This document shows, in pieces, positions 34,369-42,227 of a DNA stretch of 64,000 bases (positions are counted from its first letter, which is position 1; every line of letters begins with the position of its first letter). Source of the DNA: Arthrobacter sp. M2012083 (GTDB taxonomy: Bacteria; Actinomycetota; Actinomycetes; Actinomycetales; Micrococcaceae); NCBI RefSeq assembly GCF_000281065.1, contig NZ_AKKK01000022.1, positions 62,001 through 126,000 of the forward strand. The letters are read 5' to 3'. The translations under genes and the position numbers were made by a program. The notes beneath the pieces were generated by a model. It saw only the letters and a list, made by a program, of their open reading frames with translations. It was not told the DNA's origin and searched no databases.

Positions 34369-35594
34369 TACACGCCTTCCAGCAGCATCGCGGTACCTTG
34401 CCCAACGCCGATGCACATGGTTGCCAGGCCAAGCTTCGGTCCAGTGGTGGAGGCGAGTTCGCGCTCCATGCGGCCCAGCAGCGTGATCGCAATACGCGAA
34501 CCGCTGGAACCCAGCGGGTGCCCCAAACTGATGGCGCCGCCGTCGTTATTCACTATGTCCGGGTTTAGTCCGAGGCGTCGCATGCTTGCCAACGATTGGG
34601 TAGCGAAGGCTTCGTTGAGTTCTACTGCGCCCAGTTGATCCACTGTGAGGCCGGAACGTGCCAGAACCTTTTGGGTGGCGGGGACCGGGCCGATGCCCAT
34701 GATTTCCGGTTCGCATCCAGCCGAAGCGCCGTCGATGATACGGGCGCGGGGCGTCAGGCCAAACTTTTTGATGGCGGCCTCAGAAGCGACGATGATGGCC
34801 GAGGCGCCGTCGTTGAGCGTTGATGAGTTGCCGGCGGTGACCACGGAACCTCCAGGGACGACGGGCCGCAAACCGGCCAAAACGTCCATGGTGGTGCCTT
34901 CTCGGGGGCCCTCATCAGTGTCCACCACGGTCTCCGACTTTCGGGTCTTCACGGTGACGGGGACAATCTCGTCCTTGAACCGGCCACCGGCGATGGCAGC
35001 CAGCGCAAGCTCGTGGGAGCGGACAGCAAAGGCGTCAGCATCCTCGCGGGAGATGTTGTCCACGCGGCCCACTTCTTCCGCCGTTTCGGGCATGGAGTAG
35101 GTCATTTTGCCGTCGCGGGAAAGCTCGCCCTTGGTGAAAAGCGGATTGGCGAAGCGCCAGCCGATGGACGTATCGAAGATTTGGCCGGGCTTGGCGAACG
35201 CCGTAGTCGGCTTCTCCTGCACCCAAGGTGCCCGGCTCATGGACTCAACGCCACCAGCGACCACGATGTCGGCGGCTCCGGACTTGATCATCTGGCTGGC
35301 CATGATGATCGCGCTGAGGCCCGAGGCGCACAGGCGGTTCACTGTGATGCCGGGGATGTGGAGGGGAAGTCCGGCCAGAAGGGTGGCCATGCGGGCCACG
35401 TTCCGGTTTTCCTCGCCCGCGCCGTTGGCATTGCCGAGAATTACCTCATCTATGGAGTCAGGGTCGACGCCGGCACGTGCCACCGCTTCCCGGACCACCA
35501 ATGCTGCGAGATCGTCCGGGCGGACGGAGGACAATGCCCCACCGTAGCGACCTACAGGCGTGCGCGCGCCGCCAACAAGAAAAGCCTCGACCAT
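34368..35594 (-). CDS. Thiolase (acetyl-CoA acyltransferase, PaaJ-like)
   Basis: 408 residues from MVEAFLVGGARTPVGRYGG. The nucleophile Cys lies in VNRLCASGLSAI, the second catalytic set in NEAFA, GGAISLGHPLGSSGSR (His) and the C-terminal MCIGVGQG (Cys). First gene of a three-gene operon with hydratase and dehydrogenase. A PaaR-like palindrome at 35640 suggests it cleaves 3-oxoadipyl-CoA or the dehydrosuberyl analogue in phenylacetate degradation; a general fatty-acid role is the alternative. Confidence 0.9.
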   Translation of the reverse strand: MVEAFLVGGARTPVGRYGGALSSVRPDDLAALVVREAVARAGVDPDSIDEVILGNANGAGEENRNVARMATLLAGLPLHIPGITVNRLCASGLSAIIMASQMIKSGAADIVVAGGVESMSRAPWVQEKPTTAFAKPGQIFDTSIGWRFANPLFTKGELSRDGKMTYSMPETAEEVGRVDNISREDADAFAVRSHELALAAIAGGRFKDEIVPVTVKTRKSETVVDTDEGPREGTTMDVLAGLRPVVPGGSVVTAGNSSTLNDGASAIIVASEAAIKKFGLTPRARIIDGASAGCEPEIMGIGPVPATQKVLARSGLTVDQLGAVELNEAFATQSLASMRRLGLNPDIVNNDGGAISLGHPLGSSGSRIAITLLGRMERELASTTGPKLGLATMCIGVGQGTAMLLEGV

Positions 35595-35631
35595 GAGAAC
35601 ATCCTTCGCGAAGTGAAAGGGACCGGCTCGG

Positions 35632-35660
35632 AATAATATACCGACCGTTCGTTCTATAAA
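35632..35660 (-). promoter_or_regulatory. Promoter and PaaR-like operator of the thiolase operon
   Basis: On the minus strand TTTATA and TATTAT are 16 bases apart, and the ACCGACCGTTCGTT palindrome (35640-35653, one mismatch from ACCGNNCGNNCGGT) lies between them. Repressor binding there would block the polymerase. Confidence 0.55.
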
Positions 35661-35735
35661 GATTACACGGCCCAGCGGGCCGGTCAACAGCTGAGTCCTC
35701 AGTTACGGACCAGCGGAGACCGGCCCCAGCCCGGA

Positions 35736-36392
35736 TCAGACCACCCGGATCCCCAAGTGGCCGGCCAGCAGCGGCGCCATGAGGCTCAGCTGATAGTCGT
35801 CGATCACCACTCCTGCGAGCCCTGCCAGACCATTGATTCCGCGGAAATCCGAGGTGCGCAGATCCACGTCCTTCAGCTTGGCACCTGTGACATCCAACGT
35901 GCCGATAGTGCAGTTCTTCAGTGCCAACCGCGTTCCGGTGCAGGCCCCGAGGTCGAGCTCGTTGATGATGCAGTCGGAGATCTGGATGTCCATGAGCTTG
36001 GAGCCGCGCAGGTTCACATAGTCCAGCTTGCCGCCGTCGATACGGACGGAGCGCCAGTTGCCCTCATAAAGTTCGGCAGACCCCCACCTTGGATTGGTAA
36101 TCTCCACGTCCTGCCAGGAAGTCCTGGCCGCCATGAAGACCGGGGCATAGGGCTCGGAAAAGATGCACTCGCGGAAGGTTGCACCCCGCAGTTGCGTTTC
36201 ATTGAAGGAGACACCATTCAGCTCACATTCCATGAAATCCGCGCCGCTCAGTTCCTCTCCGTCGGCAGAAACCCGGGTGAGCCTGACGCCGTCGTACCGT
36301 TCGCCACGCTGGAAGTCCGGGGCGTCGTCGTCACGCAACTCGTCCAACCGCACAGGCGAAATCTTAGGTGCCGCAACCTTCGCTGCCCCCAT
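35736..36392 (-). CDS. Pentapeptide-repeat protein
   Basis: 218 residues. From about residue 40 there are repeating A(D/N)LXX-like pentads, for example LSGADFMECELNGVSFNETQLRGATF, shown here in part, consistent with a right-handed quadrilateral beta-helix. Such proteins include DNA-mimic gyrase protectors, but no evidence favours that here. The start overlaps the stop of the SRPBCC gene (TGATG), so the two are coupled. Confidence 0.8.
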   Translation of the reverse strand: MGAAKVAAPKISPVRLDELRDDDAPDFQRGERYDGVRLTRVSADGEELSGADFMECELNGVSFNETQLRGATFRECIFSEPYAPVFMAARTSWQDVEITNPRWGSAELYEGNWRSVRIDGGKLDYVNLRGSKLMDIQISDCIINELDLGACTGTRLALKNCTIGTLDVTGAKLKDVDLRTSDFRGINGLAGLAGVVIDDYQLSLMAPLLAGHLGIRVV

Positions 36393-36850
36393 CAGAGCGA
36401 TTCCGCTTTGGCGGCGATCTCAGCCAGGTCCTTGCTGAGGGCCTTGCGGGTCATGTTCATCCCGATCTTCCCGAACAGGGCCATGCCCACCTTGCTGATG
36501 AGCGAGGGTTTGACCATCTCGGCGCCGAAGTTCAGCGTCAGATCTGTGCCGCCGTCGCGCTCGTTCAAGGTGAAGCGGGTGGTGTAGTCCGCGCCGCCCT
36601 GGTGCGCCTTGACCGTGGTGCTCTGCGGAGGGTCGGTCTCGGAAACCCACATCTCAACAGTCTCCTGCTTACCCATCATGGTCCGGGTTTCCTTCCAGCG
36701 GGTACCTTCACCATAAGGACCCTCGCTGAGCATCTGGATTGAGTCGATGCCGGAGAGCGTGCCGGCCGAGCCGGGAATGTCCGAGATAACGGCCCAAACC
36801 TTCTCCGGGCTTGCGTTGACGTGCTGCGTCAGGGTGGTGGTGTGTTCCAT
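36392..36850 (-). CDS. SRPBCC-family protein
   Basis: 152 residues, MEHTTTLTQHVNASPEKVWAV at the N-terminus, then a helix-grip pattern of alternating strands (ERDGGTDLTLNFGAEM) and a long C-terminal helix. Fits polyketide-cyclase/START-like ligand-binding proteins; ligand unknown. Coupled to the pentapeptide-repeat gene downstream. The 74-bp repeat array begins 43 bases upstream of its start. Confidence 0.8.
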   Translation of the reverse strand: MEHTTTLTQHVNASPEKVWAVISDIPGSAGTLSGIDSIQMLSEGPYGEGTRWKETRTMMGKQETVEMWVSETDPPQSTTVKAHQGGADYTTRFTLNERDGGTDLTLNFGAEMVKPSLISKVGMALFGKIGMNMTRKALSKDLAEIAAKAESL

Positions 36851-36893
36851 ACATCGAGCCTAGACCCGACCCCCGACACTCCCAACCGGGCTG

Positions 36894-37180
36894 GTCGTTG
36901 CGAGGCCCACTCTGCTCGACTCACCCCCCACATAACGCGCAAACCAGGCCCCACAACGGGAGGGGCACTCGTTGCGAGGCCCACTCTGCACGACTCACCC
37001 CCAACTTAACGCGCAAAGCAGGCCCCACAACGGGAGGGGCACTCGTTGCGAGGCCCACTCAGCACGACTCACCCCCAACATAACGCGCAAACCAGGCCCC
37101 ACAACGGGAGGGGCACTCGTTGCGAGGCCCACTCAGCACGACTCACCCCCAACATAACGCGCAAAGCAGGCCCCACAACG
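36894..37180 (+). repeat. Four tandem 74-76-bp repeats
   Basis: Units start at 36894, 36970, 37044 and 37118 with CGTTGCGAGGCCCACTC and run to about 37180. They contain CGACTCACCCCC, AACGCGCAAA and GGCCCCACAACG blocks; single-base differences (AACC/AAGC, CTGCA/CAGCA) distinguish units. They fill the 395-bp gap between the SRPBCC gene start and the permease terminator. No coding sense is evident; the frames are merely free of stops. Confidence 0.95.
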
Positions 37181-37183
37181 TGA

Positions 37184-37217
37184 ACGGCGCGCGCCCCCAA
37201 AAGGAGGCACGCGCCGT
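37184..37217 (-). terminator. Terminator of the amino-acid permease gene
   Basis: ACGGCGCG and CGCGCCGT form an 8-bp stem extended by GCC/GGC with one mismatch around a CCCAAAAGGA loop, 30 bases downstream of the permease stop on the minus strand. Confidence 0.6.
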
Positions 37218-37245
37218 CGGACGTTGAAGCGTTGAAGCGTGAGCC

Positions 37246-38709
37246 TTAGCTGAACAGCTCGCTCTTGGGCTCGTTGTTCTTGACCTTCTGCCATCCGAGC
37301 CACAGCACCAGGGCGAAGAACGGAATGGTCGCGAGGGTCCACAGGCCAAGCAGGAAGACCTCGCCTGTTTCCTTGTCGGTTATGGAGTCGAAGCCGATCA
37401 ACACGGTGATGGCCAGCAGGGCGATGAGACCCACCCAGCTGGTCCACGGCGAACCGGGCATCGGCAGGCTGGAGACGTTTCCGCGCTTCTTCCGAAGGGC
37501 GATCTGGCTTGCGAAGATTGAGCCCCACGTGAAGATCACGCCGATGGATGCAGTGTTCAGCGCGAGGTCGAACGCGTGCGAGCCACCCAGCCAGATGTTG
37601 AGCAGGATACCCACGAGGTAGACGCCACCGATCGCCAGGATGGCCGCGTACGGCACGTGGCGTGTGGACATCTTGGTGAGCCACTGCGGGGCGTGGCCGT
37701 TGTTGGCCATGGTGCGGAAGATTCGGCCGATCGAGTACAGGCCCGAGTTGCAGGAGGACAGTGCGGCGGTGATGACGATCATGTTCATGACGTCGCCCAT
37801 CCAGCCGAGCCCCATCTGGCCGAACACGGTAACGAACGGCGAGGTGCCGGCCACGTACTGGTCGGACGGCAGCAGCATCGCGAGCAGGGTCACCGAACCG
37901 ACGTAGAAGACCACAATACGGACCACGACGGCGCGGATCGCCTTGGGAACTTCGCGTTCCGGGTTCTCCATCTCACCAGCAGTGATACCGACAAGCTCAA
38001 TTGCGTTGTAGGCGAAGATCACGGCGTTGAGGACCAGGATCATCACCAGGCCGCCCTTGGGGAACATGCCGCCGTCTTCGTGGAACAGGTTTGCGACGGA
38101 CGCGTTGCCGTCGCCCACCTTGGCGTTGGTGACAACCATGAACGTGCCAACGGCCAGGAAGATCACGATGGCCGCGACCTTGAGGCAGGATGCCCAGAAT
38201 TCGAACTCACCGAACGCTTTGACGCTGAACAGGTTCACGGCCACCAGCAGCACCAACGCTGCGATGGCGGAGAGTTCAATGGGCACGTTGGGGAAGAAGA
38301 ACTGGAAGTACAGGCCGATCGCGATGAGCTCAGCGATGCCTGTCATGGCCCAGTTGATGAAGTACATCCACCCGGAAAGGAAGGCGCCCTTCTTGCCGAA
38401 CATTTCACCGGCGTAGCTCACGAAGGAGCCGGAGGTCTGGCGGTACATGATGAGTTCGCCGAGGGCGCGCATCAGCAGGTAAGCGATGACGCCGGCAATG
38501 GCGTAGGAGAAGATCAGGACAGGGCCGGTGGAGGCCAGACGGCCACCGGCGCCCATGAACAGGCCGACGCCGATTGCGCCACCCATGGCGATCATGGTGA
38601 CGTGGCGGCGGCTCAGGGTCTTCTGATATCCCTCGGCGCTGAGGTTGGAGTCCGAGGCTACGGATGAGGCCTTGGAGCTCTGGAGATCTGTGGGAGTACT
38701 TTGCGGCAC
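37246..38709 (-). CDS. Amino-acid permease (APC superfamily, GABA/Asn permease type)
   Basis: 487 residues with twelve membrane segments. The N-terminal LSRRHVTMIAMGGAIGVGLFMGAG is the substrate-binding TM1 signature of the amino-acid transporter family; ELVGITAGEMENPEREVPKAIR follows TM6. Proton-coupled uptake of an amino acid is expected; substrate unknown. The 215-bp upstream region to 38924 shows no clear regulator site. Confidence 0.9.
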   Translation of the reverse strand: MPQSTPTDLQSSKASSVASDSNLSAEGYQKTLSRRHVTMIAMGGAIGVGLFMGAGGRLASTGPVLIFSYAIAGVIAYLLMRALGELIMYRQTSGSFVSYAGEMFGKKGAFLSGWMYFINWAMTGIAELIAIGLYFQFFFPNVPIELSAIAALVLLVAVNLFSVKAFGEFEFWASCLKVAAIVIFLAVGTFMVVTNAKVGDGNASVANLFHEDGGMFPKGGLVMILVLNAVIFAYNAIELVGITAGEMENPEREVPKAIRAVVVRIVVFYVGSVTLLAMLLPSDQYVAGTSPFVTVFGQMGLGWMGDVMNMIVITAALSSCNSGLYSIGRIFRTMANNGHAPQWLTKMSTRHVPYAAILAIGGVYLVGILLNIWLGGSHAFDLALNTASIGVIFTWGSIFASQIALRKKRGNVSSLPMPGSPWTSWVGLIALLAITVLIGFDSITDKETGEVFLLGLWTLATIPFFALVLWLGWQKVKNNEPKSELFS

Positions 38710-38905
38710 AGCTGTTCCTTGTGGGTTGGGGTGTTGCTGTAGGTGTTACACCCATGCCGGAACATGGGCGACTTTGGCACACATAATTCGAGCTTTTCCC
38801 CGTTAGAGGGCCCGAAGTGTGACAAAGAACGCAGAACGCCGAAGCTTCGCGCAACCCGTCTATCTTACGGGATTAACGCCAATGCCCGTGACGCAGGCAA
38901 CAAGG

Positions 38906-38932
38906 GGCCGTGGAAAAGCGCCTCTCACGGCC
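38906..38932 (-). terminator. Possible terminator overlapping the nirD stop
   Basis: GGCCGTG and CACGGCC pair across a 13-base loop, and the stem contains the nirD stop codon. Only a short T-containing tail follows on the minus strand, so this is tentative. Confidence 0.35.
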
Positions 38933-39266
38933 GTTTCAGCACGATGTTCCCGGCCTCATCTGCGAAGACCTCGTAAGAGCTCAAGGGCTTGGTGCCTGTA
39001 GTGGAACATCCGCTGTCCAGCTCGAAGGCGTGCTGGTGAAGGGGACAGATGACCATGTCGTTGTCGATGGTGCCGTCGGCGATCGGACCGCCCTTATGCG
39101 GGCAGACACCCGAGACTGCCCGCAACGATCCGTCCCGTAACCTGAACACCGCCACCTGCTCGCCGTCCACTCCAAAGGCCCTGCCCTCCCCGAACGGAAT
39201 TTGGTCAATTGGTCCCAAGACGCGTTGAACGTTCGATTCGACGGCGGGCGCGGACAGCGTGCTCAT
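38925..39266 (-). CDS. nirD: Nitrite reductase small subunit NirD
   Basis: 113 residues, Rieske-like fold. CPHKGG and CPLHQH supply the [2Fe-2S] ligands (Cys-X-His, Cys-X2-His), as in actinobacterial NirD. The ATG overlaps the nirB stop by four bases. Partner of NirB in NADH-dependent reduction of nitrite to ammonium for assimilation. Confidence 0.93.
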   Translation of the reverse strand: MSTLSAPAVESNVQRVLGPIDQIPFGEGRAFGVDGEQVAVFRLRDGSLRAVSGVCPHKGGPIADGTIDNDMVICPLHQHAFELDSGCSTTGTKPLSSYEVFADEAGNIVLKRP

Positions 39267-41731
39267 CGGACAGGCACCTGCGGCAGCACGGTCAACGGCA
39301 GGGAGGTCCGGAACTGCCCGGGCGTGAGTGGATCATGGCGTTCGCTCCAAGGATCGGCATAGGCATCCACCGAAGCTTGCATGGCTGCGTCCAACCGGTC
39401 GGCGATACCCTCTGAGTCGTCCAAAATGACCCTCCGAAGGTGTTCGATGCCTACCCGGGGCACAAAAGCGTAGGTTCGTTCCAACCAGTTGGCGTTCTCC
39501 CGGTAGTACTGCATAAACCGGCCTGCCAGGAGGGTAACCTCTTCGGGTGTATCCACCGTGACTAACAGATCTCCCTTGCGGATGTGGGCACCGGCCGCTC
39601 CGCCCACATAGATCTCCCATCGGCCACCTTCCACCGCAACTACGCCGACATCCTTGACCAGCGACTCCGCACAGTTGCGCGGACAGCCCGAGACCGCGAG
39701 TTTCAGCTTGGCCGGTGCCTCAATTCCCTGGAAACGGGACTCCAATCCAATGCCCAGGCCGGTTGAGTCACCAGTTCCAAACCGGCAGTAGTCCTTGCCA
39801 ACACAGGTCTTGACGGTCCTAAAGCTCTTGCCGTAGGCGTATCCGGACGGCATGTCCAGATCAGCCCAGACCTGGGGAAGGTTCTCCTTGGGCACCCCCA
39901 GCAGGTCGATGCGTTGCCCGCCCGTCAGCTTGATCATGGGAATACTGTGTTTCTCGGCGACGTCGGCAATCCTCCGGAGCTGTTGGACCGACGTCACTCC
40001 GCCTTTCATCTGCGGGACTACGGAGAACGTGCCGTCTCGCTGGATGTTGGCGTGCACGCGGTCGTTGATGAAACGGGCGTCGCGTTCGTCAACGTACTGA
40101 TCCGCCAGCATCATTTTCAGGAGGGACGCAAGGGCCATCTTGGATTTAGCGTCCTCGAGGCCGCCAGGCGCGAGCGCCGCGAACACCTGGGAAACGGAAC
40201 GTAAACCCCGCGCCCGGATCTCAGCCATCAAAGCGGCCTTATCCAGCGGAATTCCGGGTACGTAATAGCTCGCTGCCGGATCTTCCTCCACAGTCCCACC
40301 CGCGGCCCATTCCACCACCTGGCTGACCATGAGCTTGCACGAACCGCAGCCTTTTCCGGCCCGTGTGGCGTCCATGGCCGCCGATACGGAAGTGCAGCCA
40401 CTATGCACCGCAGCGACAAGGGCCCCTTTGGAAACCCCGTTGCAGTTGCAGACCTGCGCGTTGTCAGCCAGTTCGGCCACGCTCTCCTCTTCACCCGGTG
40501 AGCCGAGATCGAACATCAGCGAGAGCCGCTCCTCCGGGAGGGGCAAGCCCTCATCAAAAGCCTGGGTCAGGTAGGCCACCTTCCGGCTGTCCCCCAACAA
40601 CGTGGCGCCCACCATTTTGTTGTCGCGGATGACAATCGACTTGAACACGCCCCGGCCGGGTTCCGAGAACACGATATGTTCATCCGTCTCCCGCTCCGGA
40701 CCGGCAAGCCCCATGGACGCAACATCGACGCCGGCCACCTTCAGTTTGGTGGCGGTCCGGGAGCCCAGATACACTGATGAACGATCCACCCCCGTGACCT
40801 GATCAGCCAGCACGGCGGCCTGCTCCCACAATGGCGCCACAAGTCCGTACACCTCGCCGCGGTGCTGTACGCACTCCCCTACGGCGAAGATATGGTCTTC
40901 ATCCATGACGCGCAGGTGGTCGTCCACCACGATGCCCCGCTCCACGGCCAGGCCACTCACGACGGCGACATCCACGTTGGGTCTGATGCCTGCGGTAACC
41001 ACCACCATGTCGCAGTCGAGCTCGCGTTGATCGCGAAGGCTCACTCCGGTGATTCGCTCCGTACCAAGGATGGCCGTGGTCCGGCTTCCGGTGTGCACCT
41101 CGATGCCCAGCGCCTCGACGCTCCGGCGCAGTATTGCACCGCCGTCGGGCCCCAATTGCGAGTTCATCAGATGCCCGCCGGAGTGGACCACCGCAACGTC
41201 CATTCCGTTGGCCTGCAAGCCGTGGGCGGCTTCCAGCCCGAGCAGGCCGCCGCCGATCACCACTGCCCGGCTATGGTGCTCGTTGCGGGCGAACTGAATC
41301 ATCTTCCGGGTATCGTCCAACGTCCTGAACGTGAAGACACCGTGCCTGATAGCACCACTGGGGGCATAGGCACCTTCCATGGGCGGCAAGTGCGAGCGGC
41401 TGCCGGTTGCGATGATTAGGTCGTCATAGGGCTCCACGCGTCCGTCCGCGGCAAAGACGTGCTTGCTGAACTTGTCGATGCGGTCCACCCGGGCACCCGC
41501 ATGCAGGGTGATGTTGTTCTGCTGGTACCAAGGAAGAGCGTTGAGGAAGATGTCCGCATCGCTCTCCTCACCGGACAGGACATGGCTAAGCATGATCCGG
41601 TTGTAATTCCCATAGGGTTCGTCGCCAAACATGGTGATGTCGAAGAGCTCAGAGCCGCCTCTGGCCAGGATTTCCTCCACGGCCCGGGCTCCAGCCATTC
41701 CGTTGCCGATGACCACCAGCCGCCGGCGCAT
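39263..41731 (-). CDS. nirB: Nitrite reductase large subunit NirB
   Basis: 822 residues. The N-terminal FAD/NAD domain starts RLVVIGNGMAGARAVEEIL; the BFD-like [2Fe-2S] part has VCNCNGVSKGALV and GKGCGSCK; the siroheme/4Fe-4S part has CVGKDYCRFG and SGCPRNCAES. All cofactor Cys are present. Cytoplasmic assimilatory enzyme. Its ATG overlaps the stop of the small upstream gene as TGATG. No nitrate reductase gene is in the window. Confidence 0.95.
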   Translation of the reverse strand: MRRRLVVIGNGMAGARAVEEILARGGSELFDITMFGDEPYGNYNRIMLSHVLSGEESDADIFLNALPWYQQNNITLHAGARVDRIDKFSKHVFAADGRVEPYDDLIIATGSRSHLPPMEGAYAPSGAIRHGVFTFRTLDDTRKMIQFARNEHHSRAVVIGGGLLGLEAAHGLQANGMDVAVVHSGGHLMNSQLGPDGGAILRRSVEALGIEVHTGSRTTAILGTERITGVSLRDQRELDCDMVVVTAGIRPNVDVAVVSGLAVERGIVVDDHLRVMDEDHIFAVGECVQHRGEVYGLVAPLWEQAAVLADQVTGVDRSSVYLGSRTATKLKVAGVDVASMGLAGPERETDEHIVFSEPGRGVFKSIVIRDNKMVGATLLGDSRKVAYLTQAFDEGLPLPEERLSLMFDLGSPGEEESVAELADNAQVCNCNGVSKGALVAAVHSGCTSVSAAMDATRAGKGCGSCKLMVSQVVEWAAGGTVEEDPAASYYVPGIPLDKAALMAEIRARGLRSVSQVFAALAPGGLEDAKSKMALASLLKMMLADQYVDERDARFINDRVHANIQRDGTFSVVPQMKGGVTSVQQLRRIADVAEKHSIPMIKLTGGQRIDLLGVPKENLPQVWADLDMPSGYAYGKSFRTVKTCVGKDYCRFGTGDSTGLGIGLESRFQGIEAPAKLKLAVSGCPRNCAESLVKDVGVVAVEGGRWEIYVGGAAGAHIRKGDLLVTVDTPEEVTLLAGRFMQYYRENANWLERTYAFVPRVGIEHLRRVILDDSEGIADRLDAAMQASVDAYADPWSERHDPLTPGQFRTSLPLTVLPQVPVR

Positions 41732-42078
41732 CAGTGCTCCACCATCCCAAGGTCCACCACAACGGAACCCCTGACGCCGGCAGGTGCCACGATGAACAGT
41801 TCAATCATGGAGCCCCCTTCAATGTCCTCCACTACCCTCAGCGGAACGTGGACGTCGCTTTTGGCTCCGATGGGGAAGTAGCGCATGGGAACGCCGTCGC
41901 GCATGAGGACCACGGTGATGAGCTCAGGACAGGAATTCCCGCCGCGGAAGTACAGCGTCTGGTTTACGACGCCGTCCGGGACAAAGTGGGCCAGCTCGCT
42001 GTGCAAGGGGACCGGCTTTTCCATGCCGATGCCTTCGAACGCGTAGATGCCTTGGAGGAAGAGGTTCTTGGAGATCAC
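41731..42078 (-). CDS. Small protein of unknown function leading the nirBD operon
   Basis: 115 residues from a GTG preceded by AAAGGAAC; a longer frame to 42129 has no such site. The sequence (SKNLFLQGIYAFEGIGMEKP, LYFRGGNSCPELITVVLMRDG, SMIELFIVAPAGVRGSVVVDLG) suggests an all-beta domain with a single Cys and no obvious cofactor site. It is translationally coupled to nirB, so a role in nitrite reductase assembly, regulation or protection is inferred. I do not recognise the family. Confidence 0.7.
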   Translation of the reverse strand: MISKNLFLQGIYAFEGIGMEKPVPLHSELAHFVPDGVVNQTLYFRGGNSCPELITVVLMRDGVPMRYFPIGAKSDVHVPLRVVEDIEGGSMIELFIVAPAGVRGSVVVDLGMVEH

Positions 42079-42227
42079 GGAAGTTCCTTTCGGCCGGCTT
42101 CCTTCCATGGTGCTCCGCCCGTGTTTCAATACGCCTGCCGCCGTGTTTCGGCCTGCATGACAGGCAGTAACGATCGCTTTGCAGGCGCCTCACCAGGGCG
42201 CCTTATCCGGCAGGGTAGCGGCCCGAG

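Noticed and set aside
36894..37180. CRISPR array or small coding gene
   Set aside because: The 74-bp units repeat end to end without spacers; the open frames in all phases merely reflect absence of stops in the unit.
37576..38667. 363-codon open frame antisense to the amino-acid permease
   Set aside because: Its product is a His/Asp-rich, low-complexity shadow; the minus strand encodes twelve clear membrane helices.
42183..42203. Terminator of the ABC-F gene
   Set aside because: A 7-bp stem AGGCGCC/GGCGCCT exists, but no T-run follows and the sequence is generally GC-rich, so support is too weak to list as a feature.
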